The notes: generated from the sequence alone by a model not told the origin. A stretch of 64,000 nucleotides of DNA from JAAYJR01 sp964540755 (GCA_964540755.1 CAZIOB010000045.1:115755-179754), one strand, 5' to 3'. Positions 1-8,953 are shown, counted from the first letter of the stretch. Translations and numbers: made by a program.

Positions 1-1049
1 AATGTCCGGAAGTGTTCAAGGGCTTTAACGATAAGCTCTTTTTCACAGTTAGTATTGATTTCAATTTGGCCCGGCCGGGAAAGAAGAGAAAAATTGATCC
101 TGTCAGCTTCATTTTTTTTGTCATGCGTCATCAATTCAAGCAATTTCCCGGAATCAGCCTTATCAATTTTAAATTTGCCGTATAATTTTAAAAGCCATTC
201 TGTTAATTCCTGAAGTTCTCCTTTCGGAAAATTATATTTCTCTCCTGATAAAAATAATTCAATTATCATTCCCCATGCTACTGCATATCCATGTAATACA
301 GGCCTTTTTTGCATAAGAGCAAGGCTCTCAAATGCATGTCCTGCAGTATGGCCAAAATTGAGGGCTTTACGGATACTCTTTTCTGTAGGATCATTGCTTA
401 CAAAATAGTTTTTGATATCAAGGGAGTTGGCGATTATGTTTTGTAAGGATAAATAATCTATATTATTAAGGTCAAAGTTTTTAAGTTCCTCCAGATGTTT
501 AGTACTTCTTATGAGACCGTGTTTTATCATTTCAGCAAATCCTGACAGAAAATTGGCATGATCCAGTGTTTTCAGGAATTCTGTATTAATGAGCACAGCT
601 ACCGGCACTTTAAATGTACCGATTTCGTTTTTAAGACCGTAAAAATTAATTCCTGTCTTTCCTCCTGTTGATGCATCCACCTGGGAGAGGAGGGTGGTGG
701 GGACGTTCAGGAAATCTATACCCCTCTTAAAGGTTGAGGCAGCAAATCCCGCCAGATCAGTAAGCATGCCGCCTCCCATATTTATTAGCAGGGATCTCCT
801 TCCGGCACCATTTTCAGAAAGAAATTTCCATATTTTCCCGACTGAATTCAGATTTTTATTTTTTTCTTCGGGGGGAACAATAACTTTCTTAATTCCGTAA
901 TAATCAAATAAAGCATTAAATTTATTTACCCACAACCGGTTGACATTCCCTTCGGTTGCGATAAATAATTTATTCCCGTAGTATTTTTGTATCCAATAGG
1001 TTATGGACTTTTCAAATGAATTTGTGAATATTATTTTTGAATTTAGCAT
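1..1049 (-). CDS. aroB: 3-dehydroquinate synthase, 3' end cut by window edge
   Basis: Converts DAHP to 3-dehydroquinate, the second step of the shikimate pathway, in the cytoplasm with NAD and a divalent metal. I translated the minus strand from the ATG at 1047-1049. About 349 residues are visible, so only the last few of a ~350-residue enzyme are missing. Visible motifs are GGGMLTDLAGF (about 92-102, NAD-binding), DASTGGKTGIN (about 125-135) and NFGHTAGHA in the C-terminal metal-binding half, whose His residues are ligands in this family. It is divergent from the gene at 1152, and a TAnnTTTG box (TAACTTTG) lies 21 nt before the start. No stop codon is visible because the gene leaves the window. 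Identification is firm. Confidence 0.95.
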   Translation of the reverse strand, partial: MLNSKIIFTNSFEKSITYWIQKYYGNKLFIATEGNVNRLWVNKFNALFDYYGIKKVIVPPEEKNKNLNSVGKIWKFLSENGAGRRSLLINMGGGMLTDLAGFAASTFKRGIDFLNVPTTLLSQVDASTGGKTGINFYGLKNEIGTFKVPVAVLINTEFLKTLDHANFLSGFAEMIKHGLIRSTKHLEELKNFDLNNIDYLSLQNIIANSLDIKNYFVSNDPTEKSIRKALNFGHTAGHAFESLALMQKRPVLHGYAVAWGMIIELFLSGEKYNFPKGELQELTEWLLKLYGKFKIDKADSGKLLELMTHDKKNEADRINFSLLSRPGQIEINTNCEKELIVKALEHFRT

Positions 1050-1055
1050 AACAAA

Positions 1056-1088
1056 TTGTTGAATTGTAGCAAAGTTACAATAAATTTG
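1056..1088 (+). promoter_or_regulatory. Bacteroidota-type promoter for the 1152-dprA-helicase genes
   Basis: TTG at 1059-1061, a 19-nt spacer, then TAAATTTG at 1081-1088. This fits the Bacteroidota -33/-7 consensus (TTTG or TTG, 17-23 nt, TAnnTTTG). The next start codon is at 1152. The -7 box of the opposing aroB promoter (1070-1077, minus strand) lies inside the spacer, so the divergent promoters overlap. Pattern match only; no start-site data. Confidence 0.55.
1070..1077 (-). promoter_or_regulatory. putative -7 box of aroB
   Basis: TAACTTTG on the minus strand, matching TAnnTTTG, 21 nt before the aroB ATG. No good -33 element is seen 17-23 nt further upstream, so this is a weaker call than the opposing promoter it overlaps. 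Confidence 0.4.
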
Positions 1089-1151
1089 CTATAAGGATTT
1101 ATTAAAGTGAAAGGCCTTGTAATTTTCAATAAAAATTAATCAAAAATAGAT

Positions 1152-1604
1152 ATGACAATAACAAACAAAAAAAGAACCGCATACATCAGACGACTTTTTT
1201 ACATGGTAAGTGTAATAATTGCCATATCTTCACTTATTTTGTTTATGGTGGACCTGTCAATCTATGGTCTGGTTATGGCAGGAATTTTTGCTTTATGGTT
1301 TCTGTATTTTCAAGTTATTGATTATCAATATATTGAATTTAGCGATGATAATAATAAGATATTATTACGCTATTATAAGTTAATCAGATTTGGTAAAACA
1401 GAATTTAATGCAATTGAATTTCCACAGAAAATTTTATATAATGTGACATTTGAAAATTCTATTTTTGGGAAAATGACTGATCTTACAATTGTAATAAAAA
1501 CGCGGCGCGGTATTGCCGGATATCCGCCGGTCAGCCTTACAGCCCTTTCTAAAGTTGAGCGTGGAAGGATGAAAACTGCTTTTTATAATATTCTGGGCAT
1601 ATAA
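1152..1604 (+). CDS. small membrane protein of unknown function
   Basis: A 150-residue protein I cannot assign to a named family. Residues about 16-56 form two closely spaced hydrophobic segments (around YMVSVIIAISSLILFMV and LVMAGIFALWFLYF), preceded by a Lys/Arg-rich N-terminus. The remaining ~95 residues look like a soluble beta-rich domain. This layout resembles small PH-like membrane proteins of Bacteroidota that sit in the inner membrane with a cytoplasmic tail. It is the first gene of a rightward set, 33 nt before dprA, and probably shares the promoter at 1056-1088. Function unknown; the coding call rests on length, a clean start and codon use like its neighbours. Confidence 0.75.
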   Translation: MTITNKKRTAYIRRLFYMVSVIIAISSLILFMVDLSIYGLVMAGIFALWFLYFQVIDYQYIEFSDDNNKILLRYYKLIRFGKTEFNAIEFPQKILYNVTFENSIFGKMTDLTIVIKTRRGIAGYPPVSLTALSKVERGRMKTAFYNILGI

Positions 1605-1637
1605 TTTTCCCCGGCCAGACTCACAAAAATATTTAAT

Positions 1638-2762
1638 ATGGAATCAGATCTGTTTTATAAAATTGCACTTTCTGTTGTTCCGGGAATAGGGGGTGTCCTG
1701 GCCCGTAATCTGTTGGAATATTGCGGGAGCGCAAAGCAAATATTCAGGGAACCGATGCAAACATTGATAAAAATACCAGGAATCGGGAAGATTAATGCCA
1801 GTCGGATTAGAAATAAGAGTATTTATGCAAAAGCAGAAAAGGAGCTTTCATTTATAAGTAAATATGGCATTAATGTATTTTTTTATACAGATGCTGATTA
1901 TCCCCGCAGGCTTAAGTCTTGCAATGATGCTCCTGTTGTTTTATATTTAAAGGGGAATGTGGATCTGAATTGCCCCAAAGTGGTCAGTATAGTCGGAACC
2001 CGTAATGCAACGCGATATGGCAAAATGATATGCGAAAAATTAATTCGTGGTTTTTCATCGCGAAATTATAAGATTCTTATAGTTAGCGGACTGGCATACG
2101 GTATTGACATTACTGCCCATAAATGGTCACTGAAGTGTGGTATCCCCACTTTAGGAGTGTTAGGGCATGGCCTTGATAAGATATATCCTGCCATTCATGC
2201 CGAAACAGCAAGAAAAATGTTGTCTGACGGCGGACTGGTTACTGATTTTCCAAGCGGCACTAAAATTGATCCCCCTAACTTTATAAGGAGAAACAGGATT
2301 ATTGCCGGATTGTCAGATGCAACTGTGGTTGTTGAATCTGCCGAGAAAGGGGGGGCATTAATAACAGCTGATATAGCTTCTTCATATAACAGGGATGTTT
2401 TTGCCTTTCCGGGGCGTTCTGATGATATCTATTCACGGGGATGTAACCGGTTGATATATAAAAATGGCGCCGGCCTGATACAGGACCTGGATGATCTGGA
2501 GTATTTTATGGGCTGGGAAAGTTCACGGGAAGAAAAAAAAACTGTTGAGCCTGAAATTTTTTCTGACATAAGTACTGAAGAGAGAAAGATAGTTGAATTA
2601 CTAAAGAGGAATGATAAGCTTTTTATAGATCAAATTTCTTCAAAAACAAAAATTCCTGCAGGTAAAGTATCGACTCTGCTTATGAATCTGGAGTTTAAGA
2701 ATATTTTATCGGCACTGCCGGGCAATATATATATACTAAAGAGAAATGAAAACATTCTATGA
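1638..2762 (+). CDS. dprA: DNA-processing protein DprA
   Basis: Binds incoming single-stranded DNA and loads RecA during natural transformation; it is also widespread in bacteria not known to be competent. The 374 residues show a helix-hairpin-helix N-terminus (VPGIGGVLA about 14-22, IPGIGKINA about 46-54), then the Rossmann-like DprA core: SIVGTRNATRYG (about 117-128), VSGLAYGID (about 149-157), RRNRIIAGLS (about 217-226) and EKGGALITA. The C-terminal ~65 residues fit the DprA winged helix. Length is normal for the family. The 3' end overlaps the next gene by 17 nt, so the two are probably co-transcribed and translationally coupled. Confidence 0.96.
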   Translation: MESDLFYKIALSVVPGIGGVLARNLLEYCGSAKQIFREPMQTLIKIPGIGKINASRIRNKSIYAKAEKELSFISKYGINVFFYTDADYPRRLKSCNDAPVVLYLKGNVDLNCPKVVSIVGTRNATRYGKMICEKLIRGFSSRNYKILIVSGLAYGIDITAHKWSLKCGIPTLGVLGHGLDKIYPAIHAETARKMLSDGGLVTDFPSGTKIDPPNFIRRNRIIAGLSDATVVVESAEKGGALITADIASSYNRDVFAFPGRSDDIYSRGCNRLIYKNGAGLIQDLDDLEYFMGWESSREEKKTVEPEIFSDISTEERKIVELLKRNDKLFIDQISSKTKIPAGKVSTLLMNLEFKNILSALPGNIYILKRNENIL

Positions 2763-4074
2763 TCTAAAAATTTCCAAATCAATTATAAAATCATTAAAGG
2801 ATATTGGTATCCATGAACCAACGTCCGTTCAGGAAATGACTATACCAAGGATTAATGCAGGTAGCAACATAGTGGGAATTGCACGGACAGGCACGGGAAA
2901 AACAGCGGCATATCTTTTACCATTGCTTACTAAATTACAGCGGCCTTCAGGTATTGATCCACGGTTACTAATTCTGGTGCCTACCCGGGAACTTTCAATC
3001 CAGGTGGGGGAGGATATCAGAGAGATGACTAGCTGGTCGGAACTGAGGCATGCTGCAGTTTACGGGGGGGTTGGCCGGACAAAACATTATGAATTGGTTG
3101 AATCGGGAATTGATGTCCTTGTTGCTACGCCGGGGCGACTTTCAGATTTATACAAGGCAGGGGTGTTGTCCCTGAAAAAGATCAGGCATCTTGTGATTGA
3201 CGAAGCTGACAGGATGCTTGACATGGGATTTATGCCACAGCTCCGGAGAATTTTTGAGATCCTTCCTGCAAAGCGCCAGAATCTGCTGTTTTCTGCTACA
3301 TTTTCAGAGAAAGTTGAAAAGCTTGCTGAGGAATTTTTAGATTTTTATGAGAAGATTGAGATAAATCCTTCCGCTACCCCGGCAGAACGACTTAATCAGG
3401 TGATATACAGAGTTCCCAATTACAGAACAAAACTCAGTCTTATGGGATATCTGCTTTCTGATGAAAAGATTTTTTCAAGGGTAATCATATTTGTAAAAAC
3501 AAAGGTACATGCCGACGGTATATTCAAAGTAATAAAGAGAAAAACGAAGGGTGAGAAGAGAATAATCCATTCAAATAAATCACAGAGTACAAGGATTAAT
3601 TCTATAGAAGCATTTAAAAATGGCGGTGTAAGGATACTGGTGACTACCGATGTTTCAGCAAGAGGTATAGATATCAGCATGGTCAGCCATGTAATAAATT
3701 TTGACATACCTCAAAATTATGAGGATTATGTTCATCGTATTGGCCGTACTGCAAGAGCAGGCAACAGGGGTGATGCAGTTACCTTTATTGATCCGGCTGA
3801 AGAATGGCACTGGAAAAATATAGAGAAAATGATACGTATGAAGATCATTCCAAAGAACATACCCCGGGAGGTAGAAGTGTTTGAAACAGATTATGAGGAG
3901 AGACAGCGGCAATTAAGGGAAATTGACCGCCAGCGAAAAATTGACGATCCCGGATACCAGGGCGCTTTTCACCGGAAGAAAAAGAAAAGTAAAACAGGAA
4001 AGTTAAAAGATCGTTCAAAAAGGTCAACATTAAGTAGCCGAAAAAAATCTTCAAAGAAAAAAGGATATCGTTGA
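2746..4074 (+). CDS. DEAD-box ATP-dependent RNA helicase, RhlE-like
   Basis: Unwinds short RNA duplexes using ATP; the RhlE class acts in ribosome assembly and RNA turnover. All helicase motifs are present in order: Q-motif (EPTSVQ, Gln29), motif I ARTGTGKT (46-53), PTRELSIQ, TPGRL, DEAD (152-155), SAT (183-185), TDVSARGID and HRIGRTARAG. The last ~40 residues are a Lys/Arg/Ser-rich tail, common in Bacteroidota RhlE proteins and probably RNA-binding. The start overlaps the end of dprA by 17 nt in another frame. At 442 residues it is full length. RhlE rather than CsdA or DbpA is inferred from size and tail. Confidence 0.93.
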   Translation: MKTFYDLKISKSIIKSLKDIGIHEPTSVQEMTIPRINAGSNIVGIARTGTGKTAAYLLPLLTKLQRPSGIDPRLLILVPTRELSIQVGEDIREMTSWSELRHAAVYGGVGRTKHYELVESGIDVLVATPGRLSDLYKAGVLSLKKIRHLVIDEADRMLDMGFMPQLRRIFEILPAKRQNLLFSATFSEKVEKLAEEFLDFYEKIEINPSATPAERLNQVIYRVPNYRTKLSLMGYLLSDEKIFSRVIIFVKTKVHADGIFKVIKRKTKGEKRIIHSNKSQSTRINSIEAFKNGGVRILVTTDVSARGIDISMVSHVINFDIPQNYEDYVHRIGRTARAGNRGDAVTFIDPAEEWHWKNIEKMIRMKIIPKNIPREVEVFETDYEERQRQLREIDRQRKIDDPGYQGAFHRKKKKSKTGKLKDRSKRSTLSSRKKSSKKKGYR

Positions 4075-4078
4075 TTTA

Positions 4079-5041
4079 TTAAATCTTATTATAGGCATGC
4101 CTGACTACTTTCCTTGACCACAATCCGGCTATGGCCAGACCGCTTATGATGTGCCAGACCCCCCACCAGGCAGCAATAATTGTCATTCCTCCCAATTCAA
4201 GTTCCGGAGGGAATATTTTCGGATTGAACATCAGAACAAGTGCAAGCCCTGAGTTTTGAATACCGGTTTCAATGGTAATTGTTCTCTTATCAGTCCGTGA
4301 CAAATTCATAAGCGAGCTTATGGTGAATCCTGTTCCAAGCGCAAGTGCATTATGGATCAGAACAATCAGGAAAACTATATGGATATAGCTCATAAAATGG
4401 TCGAAGTTTGCTGAGAGAAGAATAATGACAAAACCTATGAATACTATTATTGATAATTGTCTGATAGGTTTTTTTATTTTTTGTGTTATCACCGGAAAGT
4501 AATTGGCAAATAATAAACCCAGTACCATGGGGATACCTAAAAGGATGATCACGGTCTGCACCATCTGAAGAAAATTTATTTCTATAGGGACCAGGTAATT
4601 CCCTGCTGCGGCGGAATGATAGTAATTCAGATAAAGTTTTCCCCAGATAGCAAAATTCAGTGGCGTCATGAAAGTTGCTGAAAGTGTGGCAACAGCAGTA
4701 AGGCTTACTGAAAGGGCTACATTGCTTTTAGCTACGGCGCTCATAAAATTTGAGATATTGCCACCAGGACAAGCTGCAATCAATATCATTCCCAAAGCTA
4801 CTGTAGGAGTCGGGTTCAGTAAAATAACAAACAGAAAGGTTACAGCAGGCAGCAGAATAAATTGTGAAAATATGCCTGTCAGTGCAGATTTGGGTTTTAG
4901 TATCACATCTCTGAAATTTTGCCATTTTATATCGAGAGCCACTCCGAACATTACAAAAGCTATCACGATATTAAGTGTCAACAAGCCGGACTGTGAAAAA
5001 TTTAATCTGACATGATCAAGTACTGTCAAGGCTTCCTTCAT
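4079..5041 (-). CDS. bile acid:sodium symporter family transporter
   Basis: A 320-residue inner-membrane protein of the BASS/NTCP superfamily, which moves organic anions with sodium. About nine hydrophobic segments can be counted. The family region around CPGGNISNFMSAVAKSNVAL, followed by SVSLTAVATLSATFMTPLN, contains the crossed-helix sodium site of the fold. A second conserved stretch, ETGIQNSGLALVL, lies near the C-terminus. The substrate cannot be told from sequence; bacterial members carry bile acids, pantoate, keto acids or other carboxylates. It converges with the helicase (4 nt between stops) and lies 49 nt downstream of the phosphatase gene on the same strand. Confidence 0.88.
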   Translation of the reverse strand: MKEALTVLDHVRLNFSQSGLLTLNIVIAFVMFGVALDIKWQNFRDVILKPKSALTGIFSQFILLPAVTFLFVILLNPTPTVALGMILIAACPGGNISNFMSAVAKSNVALSVSLTAVATLSATFMTPLNFAIWGKLYLNYYHSAAAGNYLVPIEINFLQMVQTVIILLGIPMVLGLLFANYFPVITQKIKKPIRQLSIIVFIGFVIILLSANFDHFMSYIHIVFLIVLIHNALALGTGFTISSLMNLSRTDKRTITIETGIQNSGLALVLMFNPKIFPPELELGGMTIIAAWWGVWHIISGLAIAGLWSRKVVRHAYNKI

Positions 5042-5090
5042 ATAGTCGTATGAGTTTGGTTTAAAAAATCTAAGATAGAAAAATTATTTT

Positions 5091-6248
5091 TTACTGCTTG
5101 CTTAGTAACAGTTTTTTTATTTTATCATGTACATCAGTGTTATTCATAATACCTATGAATTCTTCAGCTCCGGGTCCGTATGCGAAAACCGGTACCATGA
5201 GTGCGGTATGGCTTCCTGTCGTGAATTCACCCTGTACCATTCCTGTACTAAAATCCCCGTTAAGAACGGCCATCCCTCCGGTCTCATGGTCGGATGTCAC
5301 CACCACCAATGTTTCGCCGTCTCTTGCTGCAAATTTCAGAACCTCTCCCAGACTACGGTCAAAATCCAAAAACTCTTCTACAATATAAACAGTACTGTTT
5401 GCATGCCCACCCCAGTCTATCTGCGAACCTTCAACCATTAAAAAAAAGCCTTTTTTGTTGTTATCAAGTATATTTATGGCAGTACTTACAGATACCGGCA
5501 GCATATTACCGCGTTCTTCGAGGCGACCATTGTGTATATCAGCTGTCATTCCCGCCAGCTTCCCCTTTTTTACTTTTTTTATTTCATTCAGGTCAGTTAG
5601 TACTGTATATCCTTTATTTTTGAGTTCATTCAGCAGGTTGCGGCCATCTTCCCTTTCTGTGAAATGTTTTAGTCCCCCTCCGATGAAAACATCAATATCC
5701 GTATCAAGAAAATCAGCAGCAATATTTTCATATAGATTCCTTTCCGGCTCATGAGCAATAAAAGAGGCAGGTGTGGCATGTGTAATTGACGAAGTAGCAA
5801 CCAGTCCGGTAGCAAGGCCGTTATTTTCAGCCTCTTCCAATATAGTAGTAAGAGGATTTTTTTCAGGATCTACACTAATTGCTCCGTTGTAAGTTCTTGT
5901 CCCTGTTGCCAGGGCAGTTCCCGCGGCAGCAGAGTCAGTTATATAATTGTCGTGTGATGAGGTTTTTGAAAAGCCGGTGTATTTGCAATTTTCCAAAAAA
6001 AGATTACCCCGGTTGGCAGTCAGTCCGGCAAATATATGTGCCGTCCCCATACCATCGCCAATTAAAAGAACAACATTTTTAGGCCTGTTGGTTTTAAAAT
6101 TCTGTTTGAACATCTTTACCTTATATTCTTCACCTCCATTATATATTTTTTCATTGTCAGGAGCTTCAGAATTGAGATAATTATCCTGTGCATATGATGC
6201 AAAGCTTATCAGAAAGGCTGTCAGGATGATAAATAATTTTTTATACAT
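5091..6248 (-). CDS. alkaline phosphatase, secreted
   Basis: Hydrolyses phosphate monoesters outside the inner membrane. The 385-residue protein starts with a cleavable signal peptide (MYKKLFIILTAFLISFASYA, predicted cut before Gln21). Motifs of the PhoA family follow: GDGMG (64-68, metal ligand Asp65), TDSAAAGTALATG (nucleophile Ser106), THATPASF, a metal-binding stretch around EGSQIDWGGH, and TSDHETGG near residue 318. Length is a little short of E. coli PhoA but normal for Bacteroidota homologues. No pho box was recognised upstream. It is the last gene of a leftward set but lies 181 nt from the one before it, so it probably has its own promoter. Confidence 0.95.
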   Translation of the reverse strand: MYKKLFIILTAFLISFASYAQDNYLNSEAPDNEKIYNGGEEYKVKMFKQNFKTNRPKNVVLLIGDGMGTAHIFAGLTANRGNLFLENCKYTGFSKTSSHDNYITDSAAAGTALATGTRTYNGAISVDPEKNPLTTILEEAENNGLATGLVATSSITHATPASFIAHEPERNLYENIAADFLDTDIDVFIGGGLKHFTEREDGRNLLNELKNKGYTVLTDLNEIKKVKKGKLAGMTADIHNGRLEERGNMLPVSVSTAINILDNNKKGFFLMVEGSQIDWGGHANSTVYIVEEFLDFDRSLGEVLKFAARDGETLVVVTSDHETGGMAVLNGDFSTGMVQGEFTTGSHTALMVPVFAYGPGAEEFIGIMNNTDVHDKIKKLLLSKQ

Positions 6249-6341
6249 GATTTTTAAATTAATGCTATTTAAAATTATAAATAAATATTTATCTGTATTA
6301 TTAAATCAGTAAAAATCATTATTTTATTATTAAAATCATTT

Positions 6342-6366
6342 AGCGGAACTTGTCGCGGGTCCCGCT
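6342..6366. repeat. short inverted repeat between phosphatase and AlbA_2 gene
   Basis: AGCGGAAC at 6342-6349 pairs imperfectly with GTCCCGCT at 6359-6366 around a GC-rich centre, in an otherwise AT-rich 181-nt intergenic space. On the minus strand it lies downstream of the AlbA_2 gene and upstream of the phosphatase. No U-tract follows, so a terminator is not clear. It may be a small palindromic repeat; I saw no second copy in this window. Confidence 0.3.
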
Positions 6367-6429
6367 ACCAAGCTTTAAAAAAGGGAACCTGGTGTATCAT
6401 GAGGATTTTATTCACCGTATCTTTATAAA

Positions 6430-7143
6430 CTATGGGTTAATCATTTTTTGATTTATATAGTTCATCAACCTGCTACGTGGAGTTACATCCTTATCAGGTT
6501 CGGATTTTTGAAATGAATCATTCAGTATAAAGACTGTTTTTTCTCTTGTTGTTCTCATTTCAATTACCTCCATTATAACAAAACTACTAAGTATTTGTTC
6601 AGCTTTTCTCCTTGATATGTGCGCAAGCCTTATAAATTTGGAAAATGTAATTTCATGATTTTTATTAAGATAATCAACCAGAAATTTTTCATCATCTGAA
6701 TAGGAAACATATATGCCTTTCAAACTCTTTTGTTTTTTCCAGACCAGTAACTGTATTCTGTGTGTCAGAACATTTTCATCGCCAATTCTTGTATAAGCCA
6801 GCCACTTTCCGTGCTCATCCTTTGCAAAGTGGGGTTTGTTATTACTGGGCCGGATTGAAATTTCCAAAACAGTTTTATCCTCCCATTGCCACTGTCGTGT
6901 ATTAAATGGTATTGGTGGATTGCTATAAATCTTTGCTGCTGCTTCCACCATATAAAATTCTTCAGTGGTGCTTATCCCGACAACATGGCCATTATCCTTT
7001 ACCCCGATCAGCAATCTTCCGCCATCAGTGTTGGCAAAGGCTACCAGCGATTTCGCAATTTTTTTTGAGTCATTTATACAGTATTTAAAATCCTGCTGCT
7101 GGTGTTCTCCTTCATCTATTAATCTTTGCAGAGAAAAATTCAC
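6430..7143 (-). CDS. AlbA_2 (schlafen-like) domain protein with C-terminal helix-turn-helix
   Basis: A 237-residue protein of the AlbA_2 / divergent-AAA family (PF04326), found as putative DNA- or RNA-binding regulators. The N-terminal half carries the family core: EGEHQQQDFK (about 12-21), then SLVAFANTDGGRLLIGVKDNG (about 32-52) and VVGIS. The C-terminal ~80 residues (FSKFIRLAHISRRKAEQILSS) read like a winged helix. The acetyltransferase gene ends 7 nt upstream on the same strand, so the two form one unit. The biological role is unknown. Schlafen-type domains occur in some defence proteins, but nothing nearby supports that here. Confidence 0.82.
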   Translation of the reverse strand: MNFSLQRLIDEGEHQQQDFKYCINDSKKIAKSLVAFANTDGGRLLIGVKDNGHVVGISTTEEFYMVEAAAKIYSNPPIPFNTRQWQWEDKTVLEISIRPSNNKPHFAKDEHGKWLAYTRIGDENVLTHRIQLLVWKKQKSLKGIYVSYSDDEKFLVDYLNKNHEITFSKFIRLAHISRRKAEQILSSFVIMEVIEMRTTREKTVFILNDSFQKSEPDKDVTPRSRLMNYINQKMINP

Positions 7144-7150
7144 AATATTT

Positions 7151-7597
7151 TTATTTTAGCCATTCAAAAGTAATATAATGATCCGAATTCATCCCTAATT
7201 TTTTGTATGCTTTATGAGCTATGACATTTGATTTGTCTGCATATAAACGGATACCACTCAGTTTAGGATCATTAAGTACTATTTCTTTGATGTGCTGATA
7301 GAGAGTACTGAATACTCCCCTCCTTCTGTATCCGGGGATTACATAGACTGATTGTATCCAGATGATCATTCCATTGCGCCAGTCACTCCACTCATATGTG
7401 GTTAGTAAAGAACCTATAATTTTTCCTTTTTCCACAGCTATGTAGTAACAACCTTTAGAAGGGTCACTGAACACTTCTTCAATGCCTTTTCTGACTGTTT
7501 GAGGTTCCAGTTCAATATTTTCAGTTTCCCATGCCATGGCAAGCTGAAAATTTAAAATTGAATTAAGTTCCCCTGCTTTTGCTTTTCTTGCTAACAT
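7151..7597 (-). CDS. GNAT family N-acetyltransferase
   Basis: Transfers an acetyl group from acetyl-CoA to an unknown amine. The 148 residues match a single GNAT domain: beta4 with IIWIQSVYVIPGYRRRGVFS, where RRRGVF is the acetyl-CoA pyrophosphate-binding loop (motif A), then a motif-B region YADKSNVIAHKAYKKLGM and a final strand ITFEWLK. Homologues of this size are often of unknown substrate. It leads a two-gene unit with the AlbA_2 gene (7-nt gap). The family call is firm; the substrate is open. Confidence 0.9.
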   Translation of the reverse strand: MLARKAKAGELNSILNFQLAMAWETENIELEPQTVRKGIEEVFSDPSKGCYYIAVEKGKIIGSLLTTYEWSDWRNGMIIWIQSVYVIPGYRRRGVFSTLYQHIKEIVLNDPKLSGIRLYADKSNVIAHKAYKKLGMNSDHYITFEWLK

Positions 7598-7795
7598 TTT
7601 TCATTTTTATCATGCGAAAATAATAAATCTGTTATAATCATTGTTTTTAGCCGGCAATGATTTAAGGATATCCTATAATATAAAAAATTGACATATAAGG
7701 TATAAGACTAATATAATATGATTGAAATGAATACAAGAGCTTTTGCTTCAGCATATTTTAGTCAAATTGTTAATCAGTTTTAAAAATTTATATAC

Positions 7796-8314
7796 ATGAA
7801 GGTTGTTGTTGCATCGGAGAATCCCGTTAAGATTGAGGCAGTAAGAAATGCTTTCAGCTCCTATTTCAAGGACGTGGAAATTGAGAGTGTCAGGGCCGGT
7901 TCCGGAGTATTGGTCCAGCCACTGACTGATAATGAAACTTTGCTTGGGGCCTATAACAGGGTTAAAGAGATAAGAAAAAGGATTTATGATGCCGATTACT
8001 GGGTGGCTATAGAAGGCGGTGTCCAGGCTGGTGAGAAGGCCTTGTCTGCTTTTGCCTGGATTGTGATTTATTCGGCAGGCAAATATGGGGAAGCCCGGAC
8101 CGGATCTTTTGTATTACCTGAAAAGGTATCCCACCTTGTAGCAGGAGGACTTGAACTGGGGGCGGCAAATGATCTTATTTTTGGAGAATCGAATTCAAAA
8201 CAGAAAAATGGAGCTGTCGGAATTTTAACGCATAACCGTATTGACCGCACTGAATTATACAGGCATGGTGTCTTACTGGCTTTGATTCCTTTTGTTAATC
8301 CGGGACTTTATTAA
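7796..8314 (+). CDS. yjjX: inosine/xanthosine triphosphatase (YjjX/DUF84 family)
   Basis: Removes non-canonical purine nucleoside triphosphates (ITP, XTP) and keeps them out of DNA and RNA. The 172-residue protein starts MKVVVASENPVKIEAV, whose S-x-N-P-x-K segment is the phosphate-binding signature of the YjjX/NTPase family. It continues with IEGGVQ and GAANDLIFGESNSKQKNGAVG, typical of the conserved C-terminal half. Length equals that of E. coli YjjX. It stands alone on the plus strand between leftward genes, and its stop is 5 nt from the stop of the NifX-like gene. Confidence 0.9.
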   Translation: MKVVVASENPVKIEAVRNAFSSYFKDVEIESVRAGSGVLVQPLTDNETLLGAYNRVKEIRKRIYDADYWVAIEGGVQAGEKALSAFAWIVIYSAGKYGEARTGSFVLPEKVSHLVAGGLELGAANDLIFGESNSKQKNGAVGILTHNRIDRTELYRHGVLLALIPFVNPGLY

Positions 8315-8319
8315 GAATT

Positions 8320-8649
8320 TCAGGAATGGGAATTTTTACCGATCCTTGAAATTACTTCTTCAATTTTGATCCTTTCTTCATATAAAAGTGCTAACTGCAT
8401 CTTTTCTTTTACAAGTAAATTACTGACAAGAGGGCCGACTTCTCCGGTAATAATCACTGACACCCCTTTCTTTTTAAGTAATTTGATAAGTTGTACTCCG
8501 CTATAGTCACTATTTTTATATGGATTTTCAATAATGGAATATTCACCACTGCCGGAATCATAAATGACAATATTGTCACATTTACCGAAACGCAGATCTA
8601 TAAATGATTTAAGAGTTTTTCCCGTGGAGGATATGGCATATTTTTTCAT
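8320..8649 (-). CDS. NifX/NifB-like dinitrogenase cofactor domain protein
   Basis: A 109-residue single-domain protein of the NifB/NifX family (PF02579), which in nitrogen fixers binds iron-molybdenum cofactor precursors; most orphan members have no known role. Features are the N-terminal strand KKYAISSTGKTLKSFIDLRFGKC, the central VIITGEVGPLVSNLLVKEK with family-like GEVGP, and a short acidic/basic tail. No nif genes are nearby, so a role in nitrogen fixation is not implied. Its ATG (8647-8649) is the last three bases of the dispersed repeat at 8647-8744, so its whole upstream region is repeat sequence. Confidence 0.82.
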   Translation of the reverse strand: MKKYAISSTGKTLKSFIDLRFGKCDNIVIYDSGSGEYSIIENPYKNSDYSGVQLIKLLKKKGVSVIITGEVGPLVSNLLVKEKMQLALLYEERIKIEEVISRIGKNSHS

Positions 8650-8744
8650 ACGATTAAAATTAATTATTTTTCAAGGTATCATATGGAACCTGCATATGTT
8701 TTAATCATACACTAGTGTGATCTCACAATAATGCTCGTTTTATT
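8647..8744 (+). repeat. dispersed intergenic element, copy 1 (type A)
   Basis: Starts CATACGATTAAAATTAATTA, passes GGAACCTGCATATGTTTTAA and ends ATGCTCGTTTTATT. The left ATTAAAA pairs with the internal TTTTAAT to give a long hairpin; TGTGATCTCACA in the right half gives a second. Its left end contains the ATG of the NifX-like gene. On the minus strand the promoter-like position reads TACCTTGA, one T short of TAnnTTTG. The rest of the gap to miaB (8745-8953) holds nothing I recognise except a weak CTGC-TTCG-GCAG stem near 8807. Confidence 0.85.
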
Positions 8745-8953
8745 CCTTTATAAATTTATAATTGTCCGTAAATGATTTGTCTTAATCTGTCAGACCTGCT
8801 TCGGCAGTTCCCTGCATATTGTTAATATTTTATATTGATTGGAAACGTCTTTTTAAAAATTATATGTAAATATAAACATTTTGTCGATAAAAAAATATTA
8901 CTGCTTCATTTTAGCTTAATATTATCCATGGCTTACTGATTAATGTTATAATT

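Noticed and set aside
6430..7597. Defence island around the AlbA_2 gene
   Set aside because: Only one schlafen-like domain and an acetyltransferase; neighbours are metabolic genes and there is no mobile-element signature.
8320..8649. Nitrogen fixation capacity
   Set aside because: NifX-like single-domain proteins are widespread in non-fixing bacteria, and no nif or anf genes are present here.
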